Of a stretch of 14,253 nucleotides of DNA, positions 1 to 5,968 are shown piece by piece. The position numbers and the translations under genes are program-made. The stretch is from Caryophanales bacterium (lineage in GTDB: Bacteria; Bacillota_I; Bacilli_A; RFN20; JAISJY01): NCBI GenBank assembly GCA_031261365.1, contig JAISJY010000203.1, positions 1 to 14,253 on the forward strand, given 5' to 3'. The notes beneath the pieces are model-generated. The model ran no database searches and was not told the origin of the DNA. It was given only the letters and a program-made list of their open reading frames with translations. Every line of letters begins with the position of its first letter. Position 1 is the stretch's first letter.

Positions 1-1
1 T

Positions 2-1426
2 GCTGAATTAAAAAACAAACAAGGCGAATTAATTGTTGAGCTTCAAAAAACAAAGAAAAGATGTACAATCATTTACTTTATTATTGTTGTTTTGCTAATT
101 TCATCATTATTAGTATTAATAGGCTTTTATTTATACTATACTGGAAGGTTTGATTCTTTAACCCAGGCTATTGTTCCATTTGCTGTAGTATTATCTATGT
201 TATCATATTCGTGCAAAAATTATTTTATAAATAAGTTTTCTAGAAAAATAAGAAAATTAAATGAAAAAATAGCAGAAACAAGACAAAAAATAAATGTAAT
301 ATATGATTTAGAATATAAAAATGTTGAAGAAGATACTAAAATAATAGAAAGTATTAATAATTTGCCTAGAGCAGAATCAATAGAAGATCTACCTATCGAA
401 AAAGATAAACCTATTCAAATAATAACAAAAATTATTGGACTACTTAGTTTATTTATTGGAGGAAGTTCTGCAATAGCTTCTACAACGCTTGTTGATGAAA
501 TTCATCCAGCTGTTTTTATCATTATGCTTGTTATGGGAATATGGCTTCATATTTATGGATATTTTGCTATTTTCACTAAAAGACCTATTTGGAGTATGTA
601 CTGGCCATCAATGGCTATTGGCTCTATAGCAATACCTCCTTTAGTATTATTATTTATTACTATAAGTTTTCAAGAATGGGTATATGCCATAAGTACTATT
701 TTAGGAGCGGTAATAGGGTTAACTTTATTTACATTAATGATGATTTATAAAGTATACAAACCTAATAAAGCTAAAAGGAAATTTTTAGAAGATAATAGAG
801 GACTATTATATACTATTGATACATCAAACTTAGAAAATTATCATTATAAGTTTGAAATGCGTAACTTAAAAAATGATTATGTTTGGTCTAAAATCTTTAC
901 TAATATAAAACATGTTAATGTATTAATGAAATATGTTGAGGGAAAATACATATTTATTGAAGAAATTAGAGCAGTTGAAATATTAAATGCTAATTATGAA
1001 TCAGCAAAGAAACTCATTGACTTATATAATGAAGATGATGGTCGTCCTATATATCAGTTTGCTGAAAGCATTGTAGATGAAAATACTCTAAATATAGAGC
1101 GTTTAAGTGAAAAGTTAAATGAATTGGAATTTCTTAAAGACAAGATAGATGTTGTAGATAATACTATTACTATTTCATTTAATGCATATTTAACAGTGTA
1201 TTGGTCTGATGACTATTGCGGTTATTTAGATACTCATTTTCATCCTACATTATTTGAAGGAGTTGAGTTTGTTCAGCAACTTATAAATGAAGATATTGTA
1301 TTTGTTTTAAATAAGATTACTAAAAGGTGGAAGTCTTTTCCGGGATATTTAATAAATGAATTAATTAGAAAAAACGAAAGAAAACAGACAATAATTTTTT
1401 CGGCTGTAAAGATTTATAAAGAATAA
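2..1426 (+). CDS. Multi-pass membrane protein of unknown function, 5' end outside the window
   Basis: I do not recognise the family. The frame is open from base 2 without a stop, so the true start lies upstream; the TTG at 92 falls inside the first hydrophobic helix and cannot be the start. 474 residues are visible. Hydrophobic segments lie at about residues 22-46, 56-70, 140-162, 169-190, 205-222 and 226-247. Between the second and third is a charged Lys/Glu-rich stretch (about 75-135) that could form a coiled coil. The last 220 or so residues are soluble, rich in acidic and aromatic residues, and show no motif I can name. No recognisable partner gene is adjacent, and 272 nt separate it from the next long ORF. 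Nothing links it to the glycan locus downstream. Confidence is high that it is a gene and nil for function. Confidence 0.85.
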   Translation, partial: AELKNKQGELIVELQKTKKRCTIIYFIIVVLLISSLLVLIGFYLYYTGRFDSLTQAIVPFAVVLSMLSYSCKNYFINKFSRKIRKLNEKIAETRQKINVIYDLEYKNVEEDTKIIESINNLPRAESIEDLPIEKDKPIQIITKIIGLLSLFIGGSSAIASTTLVDEIHPAVFIIMLVMGIWLHIYGYFAIFTKRPIWSMYWPSMAIGSIAIPPLVLLFITISFQEWVYAISTILGAVIGLTLFTLMMIYKVYKPNKAKRKFLEDNRGLLYTIDTSNLENYHYKFEMRNLKNDYVWSKIFTNIKHVNVLMKYVEGKYIFIEEIRAVEILNANYESAKKLIDLYNEDDGRPIYQFAESIVDENTLNIERLSEKLNELEFLKDKIDVVDNTITISFNAYLTVYWSDDYCGYLDTHFHPTLFEGVEFVQQLINEDIVFVLNKITKRWKSFPGYLINELIRKNERKQTIIFSAVKIYKE

Positions 1427-1642
1427 ATAATAATGTTATTAATATCTCAGCTGATAGTGAAATTATTTAAAAATAAACCTTAATATTTACCTATCTTAAT
1501 TGGTGTGATAGAAAATAATAATAACATAAATAGACTGTAATGTGCTTTTATGTATAGAAATATAGAAAATCCCAATAAAATATCCATGAAATGATAAAAT
1601 TATATTGATTAGATAAATCTATTGTAAAAACAGGGGGAAAAT
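1427..1642. other. Intergenic stretch, nothing recognisable
   Basis: This AT-rich spacer has stops in all forward frames. TCAGCTGA at 1446-1453 is a short palindrome with no T-run after it, so it does not look like a terminator. I found no convincing -35/-10 pair, although some promoter for the downstream leader ORF is expected here. The spacer ends in a good Shine-Dalgarno (CAGGGGG at 1631-1637). Confidence 0.4.
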
Positions 1643-1696
1643 ATGAAAGACAAAGCTATTGATATTCGGTTGTTTATGATAATCTTATATATTTAA
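1643..1696 (+). CDS. 17-residue leader ORF ahead of a membrane protein gene
   Basis: A short ORF (MKDKAIDIRLFMIILYI) starts 5 nt after the run GGGGG at 1633-1637, a strong ribosome site. It ends with TAA at 1694-1696, two bases before the ATG at 1699. The following gene has no Shine-Dalgarno of its own (the bases before 1699 are only A and T), so ribosomes finishing this peptide could re-initiate there. The peptide is in a different frame from the downstream protein and resembles nothing I know. It may be a translational-coupling leader, or a remnant left by a frameshift in a longer N-terminus. Family members I recall start at the equivalent of 1699, which favours the leader reading. Confidence 0.3.
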   Translation: MKDKAIDIRLFMIILYI

Positions 1697-1698
1697 AT

Positions 1699-2181
1699 AT
1701 GTTTGGACATTTTGGTTTTTCGTATGTAGGCTTGATTTTTTTATTAATGCTTTTTCTTCCCAACTTACTATGGATAAAAAGACAACCAAAGGGGTATGAA
1801 GAACTTGCCAAAAACGAGAATAAAGTTTTTCTTGCTTTTGAACATATTGGTCAAATCGCTGTTGTTGTTATTGCTGTTATTTTTAATGATTACAATATTT
1901 CGGTGATAACACCTTGGATTATTTGGTTTCTTGTTGCATGTGGTTGTATGCTTTTATATGAAATAGCTTGGATAAGATATTTTTATAATCCTTCACTTAA
2001 GAACTTTTATGTTAGACTTTTATTTATCCCAATACCTCTAGCAAGTTTGCCAGTTCTTGCTTTTTTATTTCTTGGTATATATGGCAAAGTGATTTGGCTT
2101 TTGCTTGCAGTTATTATTTTTGGAATAGGTCATCTTGGAATACATATTCAGCATATTAAAACTCTAAAAAACAAAGTGTGA
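1699..2181 (+). CDS. Small four-helix integral membrane protein, function unknown
   Basis: The 160-residue protein is mostly hydrophobic. Segments lie at about residues 6-24, 48-64, 69-90 and 105-145, the last probably two helices. After the first helix comes a polar loop with a Lys-Gln-Pro-Lys-Gly-Tyr motif (29-34). It resembles small uncharacterised membrane proteins of low-GC bacteria that begin with a GHFGFSY-like sequence. I know no function for them. The ATG at 1699 lacks a Shine-Dalgarno and sits 2 nt after the stop of a 17-codon ORF with a strong one, suggesting coupled translation. It is followed by a terminator-like hairpin, so it is probably transcribed separately from the polysaccharide genes. 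Codon choice looks slightly less AT-extreme than in the glycosyltransferase genes, which might mean a different origin, but I have not measured this. Confidence 0.8.
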   Translation: MFGHFGFSYVGLIFLLMLFLPNLLWIKRQPKGYEELAKNENKVFLAFEHIGQIAVVVIAVIFNDYNISVITPWIIWFLVACGCMLLYEIAWIRYFYNPSLKNFYVRLLFIPIPLASLPVLAFLFLGIYGKVIWLLLAVIIFGIGHLGIHIQHIKTLKNKV

Positions 2182-2201
2182 TATTTTAGACTTTTGGAAA
2201 A

Positions 2202-2241
2202 GGTATAAGTATAGTTATAAAAAGCTTATATCTAATTTTTT
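2202..2241 (+). terminator. Possible weak Rho-independent terminator
   Basis: GGTATAAG (2202-2209) can pair with CTTATATC (2225-2232) as an 8-bp stem with one G-U pair and a 15-nt loop. Six T residues follow at 2236-2241. The stem is AT-rich and the loop long, so it would be a weak terminator. Its position between an unrelated membrane protein and the start of the sugar-nucleotide genes makes sense. Confidence 0.35.
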
Positions 2242-2297
2242 CAACTTAACCATAACTAACGAGAACAGTCATAATAAATAGAAAATGAGAGTTGTTT

Positions 2298-2326
2298 TTG
2301 ACAAATTGTTTTATATTACGCAAAAT
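2298..2326 (+). promoter_or_regulatory. Candidate sigma-70-type promoter for rfbB
   Basis: A perfect TTGACA (2298-2303) is followed after 17 nt by CAAAAT (2321-2326), which matches 4 of 6 bases of the -10 consensus. TATAAA at 2331-2336 is a better -10 but would need a different, poorer -35 (TTGTTT at 2306-2311, 19-nt spacer). In such AT-rich DNA chance matches are common. The TTGACA and its position upstream of the first gene of the locus are the main support. Confidence 0.35.
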
Positions 2327-2372
2327 CCATTATAAAAAGGTATATAATAAATGAGGTAGAGGTTAATAATAA

Positions 2373-3386
2373 ATGAAGATTTTGATTACAGGCGGAGCAG
2401 GTTTTATTGGTGGTAATTTCATTCATTATATGCTTAATAAATATAATGACTATTCTTTTGTTTGCCTTGATGCTTTAACTTATGCTGGTAATATGGAAAC
2501 AATAGAAACTTTGCTTAATAAAGTTAATTTTAAATTTGTTAAAGGTAATATATGTGATAAAGATTTAGTCTTTAATTTATTTGAAAAAGAACAATTTGAT
2601 ATAGTAGTTAATTTTGCTGCTGAATCTCATGTTGACAGATCAATAGAAAATCCTAGAATCTTTTTAGAATCTAATATTTTAGGTGTGCAAGTTTTAATGG
2701 ATGCTTGTTTAAAGTATAAAGTTAAAAGATATCATCAAGTAAGTACGGATGAAGTTTATGGAGATTTACCTTTAGAGAGAATAGATTTATTTTTTACAGA
2801 AGATAGTCCTATTAAAACATCTTCACCTTATTCGGCTAGTAAAGCTTCAGCAGATTTATTAGTATTAGCCTATTCTAAAACTTTTAATCTTCCAATGACA
2901 ATATCAAGGTGTTCTAACAATTATGGTCCTTATCATTTCCCTGAAAAGTTAATACCTTTAATGATTAATAAAGCTTTAAATAATGAACAGTTACCAGTCT
3001 ATGGTAATGGTAGTAATGTTAGAGATTGGTTATATGTAGAAGACCATTGTTCCGCTATAGATTTAATAATACACAAAGGTAATATTGGAGAAATCTATAA
3101 CATAGGTGGACATAATGAGAAATCTAATTTGGATGTTGTTAAGATTATATTAAAACTTTTAAATAAAGATGAGAGTCTAATATCTTATGTTAAAGATAGA
3201 CCAGGTCATGATTTAAGATATGCTATTGACCCAACTAAGATATTAAGATTAGGCTGGGAACCTAAGCATAACTTTGAGACAGGAATACAAGAAACAATTA
3301 AATGGAACTTAGAACATGATGATTGGATAAGAAGAGTACAAAGTGGTGAATATTTAAAGTGGATGGAAAGGCAATATAAATGGTAA
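2373..3386 (+). CDS. rfbB: dTDP-glucose 4,6-dehydratase (RmlB)
   Basis: This cytoplasmic enzyme oxidises, dehydrates and re-reduces dTDP-D-glucose to dTDP-4-keto-6-deoxy-D-glucose, the branch point to rhamnose and other deoxysugars. The 337 residues match the family's usual length. An N-terminal Rossmann motif TGGAGFIGGNF (6-16) binds NAD. FAAESHVDRS (81-90), the catalytic Thr-Asp-Glu within STDEVYGD (124-131) and the YSASK pair (Tyr153, Lys157) are intact. RDWLYVEDH (217-225) and the RPGHDLRY segment (276-283) are also typical. The ATG at 2373 has GAGG at 2359-2362. It is the first gene after a candidate promoter. It is separated from rfbA by a glycosyltransferase and a 148-nt leader, so the usual rfbBA pairing is broken. 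Nothing suggests loss of activity. Confidence 0.97.
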   Translation: MKILITGGAGFIGGNFIHYMLNKYNDYSFVCLDALTYAGNMETIETLLNKVNFKFVKGNICDKDLVFNLFEKEQFDIVVNFAAESHVDRSIENPRIFLESNILGVQVLMDACLKYKVKRYHQVSTDEVYGDLPLERIDLFFTEDSPIKTSSPYSASKASADLLVLAYSKTFNLPMTISRCSNNYGPYHFPEKLIPLMINKALNNEQLPVYGNGSNVRDWLYVEDHCSAIDLIIHKGNIGEIYNIGGHNEKSNLDVVKIILKLLNKDESLISYVKDRPGHDLRYAIDPTKILRLGWEPKHNFETGIQETIKWNLEHDDWIRRVQSGEYLKWMERQYKW

Positions 3387-3390
3387 AGGA
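3385..3390 (+). promoter_or_regulatory. Shine-Dalgarno that fixes a GTG start
   Basis: AAAGGA, overlapping the rfbB stop codon, lies 5 nt before the GTG at 3396. No ATG in that frame has a comparable site nearby, so the next gene most likely starts with GTG and is translated in step with rfbB. Confidence 0.6.
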
Positions 3391-3395
3391 ATTTT

Positions 3396-4379
3396 GTGAG
3401 TAATATATTATTTATAAGTCCATCTTTTTTTGATTATTATAAAGAATTGAAGAGAGAATTAGAAAATCAGGGAAATATCGTTTATTGGTTTGATGATAGA
3501 CCTAAAACTAATGTTATTCAAAAATTTCTTTTAAGAAAAAAAAGAGTACTCCTTAAAAAAAAAATTGATAGATATTTTTATAATATTTTGCAAGAAATGA
3601 GCAATAAAAAAATCAATATTGTTTTTATAATTCTTGGACAGTCATTTTCAGTAAGGCACATTGAAATATTGAAAAAAAAATTTAATATGGCTCAATTTAT
3701 TTATTATACATGGGACTCTGTGAAAAATTTTCCATCATCACTAGAATTATCAAAAAGGTTTGATGTTGCTTATTCTTTTGATAATGATGATGTAAAAAAA
3801 TATGCTCATTTGAAATTTCTCCCCCTGTTTTTTTATGATATTTCTGCTATAGATAATAATAAAATTTTTGATTTTTCTTTTGTTGGAACTATTAAAAAAG
3901 GGAAATATAAGATTATATTCAATATAATTAACAAATTAAAAAAGGATTTTCCAAATCATTATGTATATATGTACTTACAACATAAACTAGTTTTTGTTTT
4001 TTATAAGATTTTTTCAAACGAATTTAAAACTGCAAAAATGAGAGATTTTAATTATAAACCTTTATCTAAAGAAAAAACATTAGATGTTTTTAAAAAATCA
4101 AAAGTAGTTTTAGATATACCAATGAGTGATCAAGTAGGTTTAACAGAGAGAACTTTTGAAACCTTATCATTACAAACAAAATTACTTACAACAAATATTA
4201 ATATAAAAAAATATGATTTTTATAACAATAAAAATATATTTGTTTCTGAAAATGGAAATATTCCTGAAAAAGTATTTTTTATTGAACAATACGATTTAAA
4301 TTATAATTTGTCTAATAAATATAATATTTCTAATTTTATTCATAAAATTTTGTGTAGTGAAATAAACGGAAATAATTAG
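3396..4379 (+). CDS. Putative GT-B-like glycosyltransferase (CgeB-related)
   Basis: The 327-residue protein resembles the CgeB-like glycosyltransferases of polysaccharide clusters. It opens with a beta strand and FISPSFFDYYKELKRELENQ (6-25), followed by WFDDRP (31-36), as in the N-terminal Rossmann half of a GT-B enzyme. SFVGTIKKGKY (161-171) begins the second half. VVLDIPMSDQVGLTERTFET (237-256) is the likely donor-binding end, with Glu251, Arg252 and Glu255 in the usual conserved positions. No signal peptide or membrane segment is seen, so it probably works on the inner face of the membrane. Start is GTG with AAAGGA in front. The gene carries homopolymer runs in its first third, A8 (3536-3543), A10 (3555-3564) and A9 (3672-3680), which could be slippage-prone. 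Donor and acceptor sugars cannot be told. Very Lys/Asn/Phe-rich composition suggests a highly AT-biased origin. Confidence 0.75.
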   Translation: MSNILFISPSFFDYYKELKRELENQGNIVYWFDDRPKTNVIQKFLLRKKRVLLKKKIDRYFYNILQEMSNKKINIVFIILGQSFSVRHIEILKKKFNMAQFIYYTWDSVKNFPSSLELSKRFDVAYSFDNDDVKKYAHLKFLPLFFYDISAIDNNKIFDFSFVGTIKKGKYKIIFNIINKLKKDFPNHYVYMYLQHKLVFVFYKIFSNEFKTAKMRDFNYKPLSKEKTLDVFKKSKVVLDIPMSDQVGLTERTFETLSLQTKLLTTNINIKKYDFYNNKNIFVSENGNIPEKVFFIEQYDLNYNLSNKYNISNFIHKILCSEINGNN

Positions 4380-4527
4380 ATTGGGTTTAAACTGTGTTAT
4401 AAAAAGGGATAATAATGGAGGTTGTGATGGAAATGAATTTAAAAAAAGTTTACTTTGTAGGTAAGAAATGTACAAAAAAGATTTCACAAAGTTTGTGATA
4501 ATTTAGCAAAAAGCATCGGAGGAAATT
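4380..4527 (+). repeat. Leader region A before rfbA, related to leader C
   Basis: The 148-nt spacer before rfbA shares ATTGGGTTTAAA (4380-4391) and TAGCAAAAAG (4504-4513) exactly with the spacer before the wzy-like gene (8293-8304 and 8409-8418). Order is the same, spacing is similar (124 and 116 nt), and both first elements lie about 150 nt before the next start codon. Its second half (4441-4521) also aligns loosely with the spacer before licD. It ends in GGAGG for rfbA. It may be a duplicated regulatory leader, a recombination seam, or the leftover 5' end of a lost gene. Confidence 0.4.
4415..4498 (+). CDS. 27-residue mini-ORF in the rfbA leader
   Basis: This ORF starts at ATG 4415 with AAAAAGGG (4401-4408) in front. 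An in-frame ATG at 4427 has a perfect GGAGG (4417-4421) before it, and a third lies at 4433. It ends with TGA at 4496-4498, 29 nt before rfbA. The peptide core KKVYFVGKKC (residues 10-19) is faintly similar to a mini-ORF in the licD leader (KKIIYFMG). Two ribosome sites make translation believable. It is either a short leader peptide or the surviving N-terminus of a deleted gene. I do not recognise it. Confidence 0.2.
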   Translation: MEVVMEMNLKKVYFVGKKCTKKISQSL

Positions 4528-5412
4528 ATGAAAGGCATTGTTTTGGCAGGTGGAAGTGGTACAAGATTATATCCTATTACACAGGTAGTGAGTAAACAAC
4601 TTTTACCTATATATGATAAACCTATGATTTATTACCCCTTAAGTATGTTGATGTTAGCTGGAATAAAAGATATATTAATTATTTCTACACCAGAAGATAC
4701 TCCAAGATTTAAAACATTATTAAAAGATGGTTCACAATTTGGAATTAATTTATCTTATGAAGTACAACCTTCTCCAGATGGTTTAGCCCAAGCTTTTATT
4801 ATTGGGGAAAGGTTTATTGGGAAAGATAATGTTTGCCTTGTTTTAGGTGATAATATTTTTTATGGTAATCAAATGAAGCAGAGGTTAGCTGAAGCCGTAA
4901 ATAATGCTTTAAATAGTAAAGCTACAATATTTGGTTATTATGTTCATAATCCTAATCAATTTGGTGTAGTTGAATTTGATGAAGAATATAATGTGACAAG
5001 TATAGAAGAAAAACCTGTAAATCCAAAATCAAATTATGCCGCTACAGGGTTATATTTTTATGATAATAGAGTAGTTGATATCGCCAAACATATAATACCT
5101 TCTAAAAGGGGAGAGTATGAAATAACAGATGTAAATAATGAGTATCTTAAATTAGGTGATTTAAAAGCTACTATTTTAGGTAGAGGGTTTACTTGGTTAG
5201 ATACTGGAACAACTGAGTCTTTATTAGAGGCAAGCAATTTTGTCGGAATCCTTCAAAGAAATCAAGGAATGGTTATTAGTTGTTTAGAGGAAATAGCTTA
5301 TAAACAAGGATGGATTAGCAAAGATAAAGTAATAGAACAAATAAAAACATTAAAAAACAATTCATATGGAAAACATTTGTTAAATGTTATTAAGGATATG
5401 ATAAAATATTAA
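4528..5412 (+). CDS. rfbA: Glucose-1-phosphate thymidylyltransferase (RmlA)
   Basis: The enzyme couples dTTP and glucose-1-phosphate to dTDP-glucose, the first step of the dTDP-deoxysugar pathway, in the cytoplasm. It has 294 residues, the normal size. The nucleotide-binding loop GGSGTRLYP (8-16) and VSKQLLPIYDKPMIYYPLS (21-39) are near-consensus. PSPDGLAQAF (81-90), the metal-binding LGDN (Asp108), EEKP (160-163), the GEYEITDVN segment (195-203) and TWLDTGT (Asp225) are intact. The ATG at 4528 follows GGAGG (4518-4522) at a good distance. rfbC starts 2 nt after its stop, so the two are co-translated. The gene is preceded by a leader of its own rather than directly following rfbB, and it may be the start of a separately regulated or separately acquired block. 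Confidence 0.97.
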   Translation: MKGIVLAGGSGTRLYPITQVVSKQLLPIYDKPMIYYPLSMLMLAGIKDILIISTPEDTPRFKTLLKDGSQFGINLSYEVQPSPDGLAQAFIIGERFIGKDNVCLVLGDNIFYGNQMKQRLAEAVNNALNSKATIFGYYVHNPNQFGVVEFDEEYNVTSIEEKPVNPKSNYAATGLYFYDNRVVDIAKHIIPSKRGEYEITDVNNEYLKLGDLKATILGRGFTWLDTGTTESLLEASNFVGILQRNQGMVISCLEEIAYKQGWISKDKVIEQIKTLKNNSYGKHLLNVIKDMIKY

Positions 5413-5413
5413 T

Positions 5414-5968
5414 GTGAAAATTATTGAAACGGAATTGAAGGATGCTTTTATAATAGAACCAGATGTATTTAGTGATAATCGTGGCTGGTTTATGGAAACT
5501 TATTCAAAAATAAACTTTAAAAAAAACATTGAGTTTGTTCAAGATAATCATTCTTTTAGTAAGGGAAAAGGAATAATACGGGGACTACATTGTCAAATTA
5601 ATCCTCATTGTCAATCAAAACTTATTAGATGTGTAAAAGGCGAGATAGTTGATGTTATAGTTGATATTCGGCAAGGTTCTCCAACATATAAAAAACATAT
5701 TAAAGTTTTATTAAATGAAACAAACAAAAAACAATTATTTATTCCAAAAGGTTTTTTGCATGGTTTTTTAACTTTAACCGATAATGTTGAAATCCAATAT
5801 AAAGTTGATGATTATTATTCAAAAAAATGCGATAGAAGTATAAGTTATAACGATAAAGACATCAATATTAATTGGGAAATAGATAATCCAATATTGTCTG
5901 AAAAAGATTTAAAAGCACCTTTATTAAAAGATAGTGATTGCATTTTTGTTTATGGAGAAACAATATGA
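5414..5968 (+). CDS. rfbC: dTDP-4-dehydrorhamnose 3,5-epimerase (RmlC)
   Basis: This cupin enzyme inverts C3 and C5 of dTDP-4-keto-6-deoxy-D-glucose to give the L-lyxo (4-keto-rhamnose) form. The 184 residues match the family. FSDNRGWFMETY (19-30), the catalytic His59 in RGLH, KLIRCVKGEIVDVIVDIR (69-86), SPTY (89-92), IPKGFLHGF (110-118) and the QYK catalytic Tyr129 are all present. The usual Tyr after RGLH is Cys60, a small change not expected to abolish activity. The start is GTG at 5414, directly after the rfbA stop and with only a distant AAGGA (5392-5396), so translation probably depends on coupling to rfbA. Its presence points to an L-configured 6-deoxyhexose (rhamnose or 6-deoxytalose type), but no rfbD follows; the next gene's reductase domain probably fills that role. 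Confidence 0.95.
   Translation: MKIIETELKDAFIIEPDVFSDNRGWFMETYSKINFKKNIEFVQDNHSFSKGKGIIRGLHCQINPHCQSKLIRCVKGEIVDVIVDIRQGSPTYKKHIKVLLNETNKKQLFIPKGFLHGFLTLTDNVEIQYKVDDYYSKKCDRSISYNDKDININWEIDNPILSEKDLKAPLLKDSDCIFVYGETI
5954..5957 (+). promoter_or_regulatory. Shine-Dalgarno deciding the start of the fusion gene
   Basis: GGAG inside the end of rfbC lies 7 nt before the ATG at 5965, which overlaps the rfbC stop as ATGA. The in-frame ATG at 5938 lacks such a site and would put nine residues before a normal Rossmann N-terminus (MKVLVTGANGYIG). The start at 5965 is therefore preferred. Confidence 0.7.

Noticed and set aside
92..1426. TTG at 92 as the start of the first gene
   Set aside because: The frame is open back to base 2 and the TTG lies in the middle of a hydrophobic helix; the gene is cut by the window edge.
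1446..1453. TCAGCTGA palindrome as an operator or terminator
   Set aside because: It is only 8 bp, with no T-run and no second copy; expected by chance in a sequence of this size.
4296..4487. Minus-strand ORF of 63 codons
   Set aside because: It overlaps the end of a clear + strand gene, has AT-rich low-complexity composition and no recognisable protein features.
4380..4527. JUMPstart/ops element typical of enterobacterial polysaccharide operons
   Set aside because: I find no GGCGGTAGC-like sequence here or before rfbB; the leader resemblance is only to other spacers in this window.
5938..5964. ATG 5938 as the start of the fusion gene
   Set aside because: It would add nine residues before a normal Rossmann N-terminus and has no ribosome site, while ATG 5965 has GGAG and the ATGA overlap with rfbC.
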